Shown in pieces: positions 34,575-43,830 of a stretch of DNA of 58,335 nt. Numbering within the stretch: the first letter of the stretch is position 1; each line of letters opens with the position of its first letter. The DNA lies in NCBI GenBank assembly GCA_964563885.1, contig CAZLYX010000004.1, forward strand, positions 1-58,335, given 5' to 3'. A model generated the notes under the pieces. It did no database searches, had not been told where the DNA came from, and worked only from the letters and a program-made list of their open reading frames with translations. The DNA comes from CAZLYX01 sp964563885. Lineage in GTDB: Bacteria > Pseudomonadota > Gammaproteobacteria > Burkholderiales > Neisseriaceae. Made by a program: the position numbers and the translations under genes.

Positions 34575-37337
34575 CTAGGTTAATTTTCCATGACACTGTT
34601 TATATTTCAAGCCGCTGCCACAAGGGCACGCATCATTTCGATGAATAACCATACCTTTAGCCGCCAGAGCCTTAGGACTAAACTTATTCTCTTCATCTTT
34701 TGAAGGATCAAACGCATGGGTTACTAATTCAGTTTGCGATTCGCTTAATACAGAGCGCATATCTGGAGCATCAGCGTGGATAGTTTGTAGATTTCTAAGC
34801 TCTTGCGGCTCGCTATCGCTGCTTACATCATCGTTAAATTGAATTTGTACAGAGCTTAAAACCGAAGCAACTGAATGTTTAATGTTTGTCCATAACTCTT
34901 GGAACATCTCAAATGCTTCACGTTTATATTCCTGTTTTGGATTTTTCTGTGCATAGCCTCGTAAATGAATACCTTGACGCAGATAATCCATCGCTGATAA
35001 ATGCTCACGCCAGCTTGTGTCAATTACATCTAACATGACGTTGCGCTCTAAATCTTGCATCTGCTGCTCGCCTACTAAAGTAACTTTTTCAGCATATTGC
35101 TGCTCAACTTGTGCGATTAAACGCTCTTTAACATCTTCGCCATCTAACGTAGTATCAGTTTTCAACCAGCTCTGAACATCAGCATGAACACGAAACTCTC
35201 CCGCTAATTGAGCTTCCAGTGCAGGCAAATCCCACTGTTCTTCCATACTATTGGCTGGCATATGTGTATCAACTAAATTCTCAACTACTTCTTCACGCAT
35301 ATTTTTGGCAAATTGACTTACTTCACTAGAGGTCAAAATATCGTTGCGATGCATATAAATGACTTTGCGCTGATCATTGGCCACATCATCATATTCCAAT
35401 ACCTGTTTGCGCATATCAAAGTTACGGCCTTCAACTTTTCGTTGTGCGCCTTCAATTTGACGAGTCAATAAACCATGTTCGATGGCCACACCACGCTCTG
35501 GTGCTAAACGATTTAAAATAGCGGCGGCGCGATCAAGCGCAAATAAGCGCAACAACGGATCTTCAAACGACAGATAAAAACGGCTTGAGCCTGGATCACC
35601 CTGTCGACCTGCACGGCCACGCAACTGGTTATCAATTCGGCGGCTCTCATGTCTCTCAGTGCCAACAATATGTAAACCACCTGCTTCCAATACTCGTTTA
35701 TTTTCAGCTTCCCACCCCTGCTCTAAATCCGTGATGCGGGCTTCTTTTTCTGAATCACTCAAGCTTTCATCGGCTCTAATAGCATCTGACTGATGTTTAA
35801 CGTTGCCGCCCAACACGATATCAGTACCACGACCCGCCATATTGGTGGCGACAGTAATCATGCCGGCCTTACCGGCCTGTGCAACAATTAAGGCTTCGCG
35901 CTGATGCTCTTTTGCATTTAAAACATTATGTGGAACACCTTCTTTTTTTAACAACTCTGACACCAACTCAGAGTTTTCAATGCTGGTTGTGCCTACCAGC
36001 ACTGGCTGGCCAGCTTCATAACATTTTTTAAGATCAGCTACTACCGCCTCGTATTTTTCATCTATGGTGCGGAAAATTTGGTCGTTATAGTCTTTACGCT
36101 GAATCGGACGATTGGTTGGAATAATCACCGTTTCTAATTTGTAAATACTTTGAAATTCAAAAGCTTCTGTATCAGCAGTACCCGTCATACCTGCCAACTT
36201 ATTGTATAAACGGAAGTAATTTTGAAACGTAATTGATGCCAGTGTTTGATTCTCGCGCTTGATATCTACAGCTTCTTTGGCTTCTACGGCTTGGTGTAAA
36301 CCATCTGACCAACGACGGCCAGCCATCAAACGGCCAGTAAATTCATCGACAATCACAACTTCATCATCTTGAATCACATAATGTTGGTCTTTATGAAACA
36401 GTGTGTGCGCACGTAACGCTGCTAACAAATGATGTATCAACATAATGTTGCTGCTTGAATAGAGGCTACCATCTTTGAGTAAGCCCATCTCCGTGAGAAT
36501 TTCTTCAGCACGTTCATGGCCATCTTCACTCAATAAAACTGCATGCCCTTTCTCATCAACCCAATAATCGCCTTCACTTTCTTCGGTTTCTTGGCGGATT
36601 AACATCGACGGCACTTGGTTCATAATTTGATATAAGCTGATATTGTCATCGGCTTGGCCAGAAATAATCAGCGGTGTACGCGCCTCGTCGATCAAAATTG
36701 AATCGACTTCATCTACTACAGAAAAATTCAGTTTACGTTGTACTTTGTCATAAACATCGGTGACCATATTGTCACGCAAATAATCGAAGCCAAATTCATT
36801 ATTAGTACCGTAGGTGATGTCAGCGTTATAAGCGTTTTGGCGGTAAAAAGATTCAAGATCAGCTACAATTACGCCCACGCTCAAACCCAAAAAGTTATAC
36901 AGCGGCTCTAGCGTAGCAGCATCACGCGCAGCCAAATAATCATTAACGGTTACCACATGCACACCTTTACCGCTTAAAGCATTTAGGTACACTGGTAAAG
37001 TGGCCACTAAGGTTTTACCTTCACCGGTGCGCATTTCAGCTATTTTGCCACTGTGTAAAACCATACCACCAATTAATTGCACATCAAAATGCCGCATATC
37101 TAATACGCGGCGGCTGGCTTCACGGCAAACAGCAAATGCTTCTTCTAGCAAGCTATTAACACTTGCTCCATCGGTAATGCGTTGTTTAAATTCTGCGGTT
37201 TTTGCTTGTAATTGTTCGTCGCTTAAAGCCTGTATTTCTGCTTCTAGCTCGTTGATGCGTTTAACCGATTTACGGTATTGTTTAAGCAGACGGTCGTTAC
37301 GGCTGCCAAAAATCTTTTTGGCGATATTAGTTAGCAT
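34575..37337 (-). CDS. secA: preprotein translocase ATPase SecA
   Basis: 920 aa. Motor of Sec-dependent protein export. Walker A region AEMRTGEGKTLVA, helicase motif VDEVDSILIDEARTPLIISG, DEFTGRLMAGRRWSDGLHQA, and TNMAGRGTDIVLGGN in the second nucleotide-binding domain. The C-terminal zinc-binding tail CPCGSGLKYKQCHGKL binds SecB and phospholipids. Divergent from the DciA-like gene. Confidence 0.97.
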   Translation of the reverse strand: MLTNIAKKIFGSRNDRLLKQYRKSVKRINELEAEIQALSDEQLQAKTAEFKQRITDGASVNSLLEEAFAVCREASRRVLDMRHFDVQLIGGMVLHSGKIAEMRTGEGKTLVATLPVYLNALSGKGVHVVTVNDYLAARDAATLEPLYNFLGLSVGVIVADLESFYRQNAYNADITYGTNNEFGFDYLRDNMVTDVYDKVQRKLNFSVVDEVDSILIDEARTPLIISGQADDNISLYQIMNQVPSMLIRQETEESEGDYWVDEKGHAVLLSEDGHERAEEILTEMGLLKDGSLYSSSNIMLIHHLLAALRAHTLFHKDQHYVIQDDEVVIVDEFTGRLMAGRRWSDGLHQAVEAKEAVDIKRENQTLASITFQNYFRLYNKLAGMTGTADTEAFEFQSIYKLETVIIPTNRPIQRKDYNDQIFRTIDEKYEAVVADLKKCYEAGQPVLVGTTSIENSELVSELLKKEGVPHNVLNAKEHQREALIVAQAGKAGMITVATNMAGRGTDIVLGGNVKHQSDAIRADESLSDSEKEARITDLEQGWEAENKRVLEAGGLHIVGTERHESRRIDNQLRGRAGRQGDPGSSRFYLSFEDPLLRLFALDRAAAILNRLAPERGVAIEHGLLTRQIEGAQRKVEGRNFDMRKQVLEYDDVANDQRKVIYMHRNDILTSSEVSQFAKNMREEVVENLVDTHMPANSMEEQWDLPALEAQLAGEFRVHADVQSWLKTDTTLDGEDVKERLIAQVEQQYAEKVTLVGEQQMQDLERNVMLDVIDTSWREHLSAMDYLRQGIHLRGYAQKNPKQEYKREAFEMFQELWTNIKHSVASVLSSVQIQFNDDVSSDSEPQELRNLQTIHADAPDMRSVLSESQTELVTHAFDPSKDEENKFSPKALAAKGMVIHRNDACPCGSGLKYKQCHGKLT

Positions 37338-37527
37338 AAATGGTTTCCTGCGCCTTTAAATAATGAGTCGGCAATAACATAGAATTTTAACACATCACGA
37401 ACGATAAAGTGATAACCTGCCCCAAATATAACGCCATATTTATCAAATTCAAGACAAACCCAACAACAAGAGCCGCTCTAAAAAGAGTAAACTTGTGTAT
37501 CAACGAAAAGCTACCTGAAAACCAAGC

Positions 37528-37947
37528 ATGAACCTTGACAAACTAAGCAAGCGCGATCCTAAATTAGCGGGCCTACTCACTCAATCTCAACAATGGCAAC
37601 GGCTAGACCAAGCCATCAAGCTGCTGTTGCCGCCTAATTTACGTGCGCACTTTCAGGTAGCCTGTATTGAAGACGGTTGTCTGGTTTTAATCGCCACCAA
37701 CAGCATGGCCGCCGGACGCTTGCGAATGATATTACCCAGTCTACTGCCGCAACTGCATCAAGTTGATCATCGAATTGAACAGGTGCGCATCAAAAATATT
37801 CCTACGCCGCCCGCTCCGCCTAAAGTCAAAAATTTGCATTTTAGTGAAAGTGCATTAAAGCAATTCGCCCAAACCGCCAAACAATTACAACATCACCCTG
37901 AGCTTGCAGAAGCATTAACAAAATTAGTGGAACGCAATCGGAAATAA
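37528..37947 (+). CDS. DUF721 / DciA-like protein
   Basis: 139 aa. MNLDKLSKRDPKLAGLLTQ followed by a small alpha/beta domain (VACIEDGCLVLIATNSMAAGRLRMILPSL) fits the DUF721 family that contains DciA, the loader of replicative helicase DnaB in bacteria lacking DnaC/DnaI. The C-terminal half is basic and helical. An uptake sequence (37652-37663) is embedded in the reading frame and encodes FQVAC. It starts 190 bp from divergent secA, the arrangement common in Neisseria relatives. Confidence 0.75.
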   Translation: MNLDKLSKRDPKLAGLLTQSQQWQRLDQAIKLLLPPNLRAHFQVACIEDGCLVLIATNSMAAGRLRMILPSLLPQLHQVDHRIEQVRIKNIPTPPAPPKVKNLHFSESALKQFAQTAKQLQHHPELAEALTKLVERNRK

Positions 37948-38117
37948 GCCCTCTAACCTTAATGATTAGCAATCTAAATTTATAGATATTAAGAACTTAT
38001 ATAGCCCTCCACGTATAACGAAAACATCTTAATTTATGTATAATCAGCCTAAATTCACGTATAAATTTACACTGTATTACTTGTAGTAACCTTCCCCACC
38101 GATATAGGATTAACATT

Positions 38118-38702
38118 ATGAAAATTTATTTAGCCTTAATTTCTGCCGCTGCACTTGCACTAAGCGCTTGTTCACAAGAAGCCACCCAACCAGCTGCTCC
38201 TGCTGCTTCTGTAGCAACATCTGCTTCAGCTGTATCTGAGATTACTCCTGCTACTGCATCTGAAGCGGCATCTGCTCCTGCCGAAACTGCCAGCGCCACC
38301 ACAACTGTCGCTGCAGGTTGTGAAACAACTGTGGAAGGCAATGATGAAATGAAGTACAACATTACTGAGTTAGAAGTTAAACGCTCTTGTGCAAGCTTTA
38401 CTGTTCATCTGAAGCACGTTGGCAAGCTACCTGCGGCTGCAATGGGTCACAATATTGCTATTTCCAAAGCTGCTGACGCACAAGCTGTCGCCATGGATGG
38501 CGCAGGTGCAACTGCAGCAAATGATTTCATTAAAGTAGGTGATACTCGTGCATTGGCTCATACCAAAATGATCGGCGGCGGCGAAGAAACTTCGATGACA
38601 TTTGACCCAGCCATCTTGGTAGATACTGAGCAATATGAATTCTTCTGTACTTTCCCAGGTCATTACGCACTGATGAAAGGCAACATTAAATTAGTAGATT
38701 AA
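38118..38702 (+). CDS. azurin-like lipoprotein (Laz/H.8 type)
   Basis: 194 aa. Lipoprotein signal with lipidated Cys18 (LALSACSQ), then an Ala/Pro/Ser/Glu-rich linker (about 20-65) as in neisserial H.8 antigens, then an azurin domain. Type 1 copper ligands appear as MGHN, then FFCTFPGHYALMKG (Cys, His, Met). An outer-membrane electron carrier, in Neisseria implicated in defence against peroxide and copper and in denitrification. Strong terminator at 38733-38762. Confidence 0.92.
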   Translation: MKIYLALISAAALALSACSQEATQPAAPAASVATSASAVSEITPATASEAASAPAETASATTTVAAGCETTVEGNDEMKYNITELEVKRSCASFTVHLKHVGKLPAAAMGHNIAISKAADAQAVAMDGAGATAANDFIKVGDTRALAHTKMIGGGEETSMTFDPAILVDTEQYEFFCTFPGHYALMKGNIKLVD

Positions 38703-38732
38703 TTTAACTTGTTGATTTGTTTTATAAGCATT

Positions 38733-38762
38733 AAAAAAGCCCATTTACATGGGCTTTTTTAT
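38733..38762 (+). terminator. rho-independent terminator of the azurin gene
   Basis: AAAAAAGCCCAT pairs with ATGGGCTTTTTT around a TTAC loop, with a T-run. Perfect 12-bp stem. Confidence 0.92.
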
Positions 38763-38897
38763 TTATCTCATTGTTCATGCTTATACAGTAAGAGCTTGTC
38801 ACTCATCAGATGGAATTTTTTACTGGGCAAAATCAATATAAACGACACTCTACAAAAATGTCTGAATTCACGTGGCAACTTATTCAATCCATTTGAA

Positions 38898-39587
38898 TCA
38901 AGCCAGCGCCCAGTTTACTGCTGCCAATGCATGAATCTGCGTACTGTCAAACACTGGTAGCGGCACATTATCTGCATTTAACAGCAAGCAAATTTCTGTA
39001 CAGCCTAATATCAAACCCTGTGCGCCTTGTTGTTTCAGGTAGTCTGCAACTTGTTGGTAATATTGGCGTGATTCCGCCTCAATGTGGTTCAAGCATAATT
39101 CTTCAAAAATAATTCGGTGAATTTCATCTTGTTGTGCATCATCGGGCAATATAATGTTAAGACCGTGTTCAGCCATGCGCTCAACATAAAAACCATCACT
39201 CATTGTGAAACGTGTTCCCAACAAAGCAACGCTGTCTAAGCCTTGTTCTTTAATCGCGATTGCGGTGCTATCTATTACATGCAAAAAGGGAATAGAAACT
39301 GATTGTTGAATAATATTGGCAACTTTGTGCATAGTATTGGTAGTCAATAACAACACATCAGCCCCAGCTTGCTCGAGCTTGCGTGCACTTGCAGCCAGTG
39401 TTTCGCCAGCCAACACCCAATCACTAGCACGCTGCATCTGCACAATTTTCTCAAAATCTACACTGTGCATCACGATATCGGCGCTATGATTACTACCCAA
39501 CCGACGGTTTACTTCTCGGTTAATTATTTGATAATACAAAGCAGTGCTTTCATGACTCATGCCGCCAATAATGCCGATAGTTTTCAT
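38898..39587 (-). CDS. aspartate/glutamate racemase family protein (YgeA-like)
   Basis: 229 aa. MKTIGIIGGMSHESTALYYQ is the family N terminus. The catalytic pair appears as Thr in TTNTMHKV (about residue 83) and Cys in LGCTEICLL (about 197). The Thr/Cys pair in place of Cys/Cys is the one described for the E. coli L-Asp/Glu-specific racemase YgeA. Likely interconverts or racemises acidic amino acids in the cytosol. Convergent with the azurin gene. Confidence 0.85.
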   Translation of the reverse strand: MKTIGIIGGMSHESTALYYQIINREVNRRLGSNHSADIVMHSVDFEKIVQMQRASDWVLAGETLAASARKLEQAGADVLLLTTNTMHKVANIIQQSVSIPFLHVIDSTAIAIKEQGLDSVALLGTRFTMSDGFYVERMAEHGLNIILPDDAQQDEIHRIIFEELCLNHIEAESRQYYQQVADYLKQQGAQGLILGCTEICLLLNADNVPLPVFDSTQIHALAAVNWALA

Positions 39588-39987
39588 GGTTTTCTTTTTT
39601 CTTAGACAAGATTTATTGCTGTTTTATCCAATTTATTTGATGTGTTTTTATTAACATCAACACCGCTCCAAAATATATTCAAGCTGAGCTAAAAACATAA
39701 AGGCTACCTGAAAATTTAATCATCACCAACACATGTTCACTGTGAATATTAATCACTTAATAGAACATCCGCCACAGCAAAACCAATGCTTAAAAACTTA
39801 AAGAGCTGCTCATTGTTTATGACCAGCATCAGAGAATACATAAAGCATATTAAAAAAGCCTGTAAACAATCTTTTGTTTATTAGTTGTATCGTTGGTTAA
39901 GCCATAGAATGAACAAATCAAATGCAGACTGTTAGCGTGAGCGCATACAATAATGATGATTTAATAGTTGTGAGCAACCGCACTGAT
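39588..39987. other. 400-bp intergenic region
   Basis: Contains a single uptake sequence AGGCTACCTGAA at 39701-39712 and otherwise AT-rich unstructured DNA. No credible ORF, tRNA or terminator on either strand. Confidence 0.5.
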
Positions 39988-40464
39988 TTAGTCATCGTTT
40001 GAGCTATTACTGTGCAGCCGTGTTAATCGAGTGAGAATACGATCTAATGAATTTGAAAATGCTTGCTTATCACGTTCATCATAGGCTTTTTGGCCACCAG
40101 ACATTTGGCCTTGGTCGCGTAAATCAGTGAACAAATTACGCATTGCCAAGCGGTCACCCATATTGTATTCGGTAAATTCACTGCCGCGCGGATCCAGTGC
40201 GACTGCTTGTTTTTTAATCAGCCTATCTGCCAAGGGGATATCACTACAAATCACCAACTCGTTGGACTGAGCATGCTCCACAATATAATCATCAGCAGCA
40301 TCGGGGCCACTAGGCACAACAATCAGCTGCACACAAGCAAAGTTTGGTCTTAGCTGCGCTTGCCCCGCTACTAAAATCACCGATAATTTACGTTTTAAAG
40401 CAAATTTAATTACTTGATCACGTGCTAAACGTGGGCAAGCATCAGCATCAATCCAGACGCGCAT
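39988..40464 (-). CDS. yaiI: UPF0178 (DUF188) protein YaiI
   Basis: 158 aa. MRVWIDADACPRLARDQVIK and VVPSGPDAADDYIVEHA plus CSDIPLADRLI are the conserved DUF188 blocks, related to PIN/NYN-fold nucleases with acidic residues arranged for metal binding. The biochemical role is not established. The C-terminal tail is polar (LHSNSSNDD). Isolated gene. Confidence 0.88.
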   Translation of the reverse strand: MRVWIDADACPRLARDQVIKFALKRKLSVILVAGQAQLRPNFACVQLIVVPSGPDAADDYIVEHAQSNELVICSDIPLADRLIKKQAVALDPRGSEFTEYNMGDRLAMRNLFTDLRDQGQMSGGQKAYDERDKQAFSNSLDRILTRLTRLHSNSSNDD

Positions 40465-40729
40465 GAATCACTCCAGAGCAAAACATCAGCACTCTTTAGC
40501 GCGATGTGTTTTTTATTGTGGCAGTTTGTTTAGTTATTGAGCGTTGCTCTTAGCTAGAATTTGACTTGATTAAAAAAGACAAAGCCGCCATCAATGATGG
40601 ATTAAGAGCGCTGCTTAGAATAAATTTATTGAATACTACTTAGGCTACCTGAAAAGCATGCTGGCTATAAAATGATGTTATGACTAAAAACTTACCAAGC
40701 TGCTTTTAGCCATAACCTCACTTTTTAGT

Positions 40730-41566
40730 TTAACTTAAATCAATTTCAATATTATCGATCAAACGCGTTGTGCCTAAACGCGCAGCAGCTACCACCACCA
40801 AATGTTTCTCACCTGCATGCGCCACTTCTAAGTTATCAGCACGACGTATTTCTATGTAATCCACATCCCAACCTGCAGCAGTTAAATGTTGTTTAGCTGT
40901 ATTTTCCAGATCAGCATAGGCTAAGCTGCCTGCTTTTAAAGCTGCTGCTAGCGCGCTTAATTCACGATACAAACGAGGTGCTTCGACACGCTCAGCTGCG
41001 CTCAAATATTGGTTTCGGCTCGATAAAGCCAAGCCACCTTCACCACGGCCAGTATCCACAGGAATAATTTCAACATTAAAATTAAGATCATTCACAAAGC
41101 CTTTAATCACAGCCAGCTGTTGATAGTCTTTTTTACCAAAACAAGCCACATCAGGTGCAACTATATTAAATAATTTGGTTACCACTGTAGCCACACCACG
41201 AAAGTGGCCAGGTCGAAACGCGCCACACAATTCATTTTGAATATGCGGCGGCTCAACATTGTAATGCTGGGTTATATTTGGATAGAGCTCTTTTTCAGTC
41301 GGCGCAAACACCACGGCAACGCCTTCATTTTTAAGTTTATTTGCATCTTCTTGCAAGGTGCGTGGATACTCTTCAAAGTCTTCACCTTGACCAAATTGCA
41401 GTCTATTTACAAAAATGCTAACAACAACATTATCGGCATTTTGTTTTGCTGCACGAACCAACGCCAAATGGCCTTCGTGTAAATTACCCATGGTGGGCAC
41501 AAACGCCACTTTGCCAGCAGTTTTACGCCATTCGCGCAGCTCTTGAATAGTATGAATGATGTGCAT
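40730..41566 (-). CDS. panC: pantothenate synthetase
   Basis: 278 aa. Condenses pantoate and beta-alanine with ATP. VPTMGNLHEGHLALVRAAK carries the HIGH-like motif; FGKKDYQQLAVIKGFV and GLALSSRNQYLS are the other conserved blocks. panB lies 132 bp upstream on the same strand; the space between them holds three uptake sequences. coaBC at 15 kb uses the product. Confidence 0.97.
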   Translation of the reverse strand: MHIIHTIQELREWRKTAGKVAFVPTMGNLHEGHLALVRAAKQNADNVVVSIFVNRLQFGQGEDFEEYPRTLQEDANKLKNEGVAVVFAPTEKELYPNITQHYNVEPPHIQNELCGAFRPGHFRGVATVVTKLFNIVAPDVACFGKKDYQQLAVIKGFVNDLNFNVEIIPVDTGRGEGGLALSSRNQYLSAAERVEAPRLYRELSALAAALKAGSLAYADLENTAKQHLTAAGWDVDYIEIRRADNLEVAHAGEKHLVVVAAARLGTTRLIDNIEIDLS

Positions 41567-41588
41567 ACAGAATAAATCCTAATTAATG

Positions 41589-41695
41589 TTCAGGTAGCCT
41601 ATTTTCTGTTTTAAATGTCACCATAAAAACATCATTAACGGCTTTAAAAATAGTATTCAGGTAGCCTCGCTGTAGTGCATAGAAGGCTACCTGAA
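41589..41695. repeat. cluster of three DUS between panB and panC
   Basis: TTCAGGTAGCCT at 41589-41600 and 41656-41667, AGGCTACCTGAA at 41684-41695. The second and third form a hairpin with a 16-nt loop just after the panB stop (41699). Confidence 0.9.
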
Positions 41696-41698
41696 AGA

Positions 41699-42493
41699 TT
41701 AATTACTAAAAGTATGTTCAACAGCAGGAAATGATTTGTCTTTTACTGCGGCAACATAAGCAGCAACTGCGGCTTGAATGCTTTCTTGGCCTTCCATAAA
41801 GTTTTTTACAAACTTAGCTGTTTTACCTGGGAAAACGCCCAACATATCGTGCATCACCAATACTTGGCCGTCGCAATCAACACCAGCGCCAATGCCTATA
41901 GTGGGGCAATGTATGGTTTCGGTTACCAGCTTGCCCATGTCAGCAGGTACACATTCCATTAACACTAACGCAGCACCTGCTTGGTCATGCGCTTTGGCGT
42001 CATTCATTAACGCCGTAGCTGCTGCTTCACCTTTGCCTTGCACTCGATATCCACCAAAAGCGTGCACAGATTGTGGCGTCAAGCCAATATGAGCGCATAC
42101 GGGGATGCCGCGTAATTGCAAAAACTCAGTGGTTTCAGCCATCCACACACCCCCTTCAAGTTTCACCATATGTGCGCCAGCGGCCATCAATTCAGCAGCA
42201 GCATCAAAGGCTTGCTCTTTACTTTTTTGATAAGCGCCAAACGGTAAATCAGCCACAATCATCGCGTTTTTAGTGCCGCGCGCCACTGCTGCGGTGTGGT
42301 AACACATATCTTGCAAACTCACTGGCAAGGTTGAACTTTGACCTTGCACGGTCATACCCAATGAATCGCCTACCAACAACATATCAACACCGGCATTGTC
42401 CATCAATGTGGCGAAGCTGGCTTCATAACAAGTGAGCATGGCAATTTTATCGCCAGCGGCTTTCATTTTATGCAAGGTGTTAACAGTGATCAT
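41699..42493 (-). CDS. panB: 3-methyl-2-oxobutanoate hydroxymethyltransferase
   Basis: 264 aa from ATG 42493 (MITVNTLHKMKAAGDKIAML). A 21-residue upstream extension has no homologous look and is rejected. First committed step of pantothenate synthesis. VGDSLGMTVQGQ, MVKLEGG, AHIGLTPQS and IGIGAGVDCDGQVLV are the conserved motifs. A partial uptake sequence sits at the ribosome-binding region. Same strand as the kinase, folK and pcnB upstream. Confidence 0.96.
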   Translation of the reverse strand: MITVNTLHKMKAAGDKIAMLTCYEASFATLMDNAGVDMLLVGDSLGMTVQGQSSTLPVSLQDMCYHTAAVARGTKNAMIVADLPFGAYQKSKEQAFDAAAELMAAGAHMVKLEGGVWMAETTEFLQLRGIPVCAHIGLTPQSVHAFGGYRVQGKGEAAATALMNDAKAHDQAGAALVLMECVPADMGKLVTETIHCPTIGIGAGVDCDGQVLVMHDMLGVFPGKTAKFVKNFMEGQESIQAAVAAYVAAVKDKSFPAVEHTFSN

Positions 42494-42564
42494 AGTGTGT
42501 TCTTTCAGGTAGCATTTATAATTTAATACCGCAACTGATGCCGGTATCACTTTCATTGTTTCAA

Positions 42565-43212
42565 TCAGGCTTCGCTCAAATTTAAATAATGACGACTGCC
42601 TTGCATATTGCTCATGGCACGCAACAGCATTTCAAAATGATCATCATTATTGGCGAAATCCATTTCATCACCATTGACGATTAACACTGGCGCATTTTGA
42701 TAAAGATGAAAAAATCGGCCATACTCTTCATGAATCATCTCTAAATAACCCGGTGGAAACATATTGAGCATGCCATCATTGCGTTTTTGCAGACCTTTGT
42801 GCGTTACTTCGTAAGAAGTTTGCAGATAAATCACCAAATCAGGTACCGGCATTTCCGGCATGAGGCGGTGTTTAATTTGCCAAAACAAAGTTTGCTCATT
42901 GCCTGGCTCACGATCTTTTAACAAAATCGGCACAAAAATTTGGTCTTTTTCCAACAAAAAATCGGCCACAATCATGTGGTTTTTTTCTTCTTCAACGTTA
43001 ATCACTTCAACAGCTTCAATGCGATTCATCAAAAAATACAGTTCTGAAGCCAAAGCATGATTGCTTGCATTCATGTAAAAAGATTCTAAAAATGGATTCC
43101 GCTCAGGGCTTTCAGTTAAATGCAACGCATCAAAATACTCAGCTAAGCGACGGCTCAAATCTGACTTTCCACTGCCGATTGAGCCTTCTACAACGATATA
43201 ACGATAATGCAT
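42565..43212 (-). CDS. deoxynucleoside kinase family protein
   Basis: 215 aa. P-loop VVEGSIGSGKSDL (about 7-19), then TESPERNPFLESFY and the LID-like region KGLQKRNDGMLN. Resembles deoxyadenosine/deoxyguanosine kinases, which phosphorylate deoxynucleosides for salvage. Neisseria relatives carry it next to folK and panB as here, so a folate/pantothenate operon pcnB-folK-dNK-panB-panC is plausible. Confidence 0.85.
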   Translation of the reverse strand: MHYRYIVVEGSIGSGKSDLSRRLAEYFDALHLTESPERNPFLESFYMNASNHALASELYFLMNRIEAVEVINVEEEKNHMIVADFLLEKDQIFVPILLKDREPGNEQTLFWQIKHRLMPEMPVPDLVIYLQTSYEVTHKGLQKRNDGMLNMFPPGYLEMIHEEYGRFFHLYQNAPVLIVNGDEMDFANNDDHFEMLLRAMSNMQGSRHYLNLSEA

Positions 43213-43286
43213 ACCGGCCTCTCTATTTGTATTTCTAAAAATGTTACACCCTAACCTATTTAGCTCAATGATTTATTACTCAAATC

Positions 43287-43778
43287 TTATAAAATCTTAA
43301 CGCCTTCATTGCCCAAACCAGAAGCCAGTTGTGCCGCCGTGTTGTGCTCCCCAATCAAATAATCGGGTGCAATTTCAGCCAACGGTATCATCACAAAACT
43401 GCGCTCATGTGCCCGCGGATGTGGCAAAGTTAATCTTTCACTCTGATAAGCCTCATGCTGATAATCAATAATATCTAAATCGAGTGTGCGCGGAGCATTG
43501 CGAAAACTACGCTCACGCCCAAAGCGCAATTCAATATTTTGTAAAACAGTCAACAATTCATCCGCACTTAAATCAGTATCAATCATACACACCGCATTTA
43601 CAAAATCTGGCTGTTTTGTATAGCCAACAGGTGCTGTGGTATAAAAAGATGAAATGTGTTTTAACGTAATACTTTGTTGCATACCCAGCTCATCTAATGC
43701 CGCTTGTATATTGAGGGCAGGCTGATCTAAATTGCTGCCCAAAGCGATTACAGCAGTTTTCCATACGGCATTATTCAT
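43287..43778 (-). CDS. folK: 2-amino-4-hydroxy-6-hydroxymethyldihydropteridine pyrophosphokinase
   Basis: 163 aa from ATG 43778 (MNNAVWKTAVIALGSNLDQP). The longer frame to 43895 would overlap pcnB and is rejected. HPPK motif RTLDLDIIDY with the metal-binding aspartates and LPHPRAHERSFVMIPLAEI are present. Folate synthesis. A DUS at 43816-43827 lies between pcnB and folK. Confidence 0.95.
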   Translation of the reverse strand: MNNAVWKTAVIALGSNLDQPALNIQAALDELGMQQSITLKHISSFYTTAPVGYTKQPDFVNAVCMIDTDLSADELLTVLQNIELRFGRERSFRNAPRTLDLDIIDYQHEAYQSERLTLPHPRAHERSFVMIPLAEIAPDYLIGEHNTAAQLASGLGNEGVKIL

Positions 43779-43830
43779 TGGCTTTTCCTGGTTTCTTTCA
43801 GGTGGTCTATTGCCTAGGCTACCTGAAATA

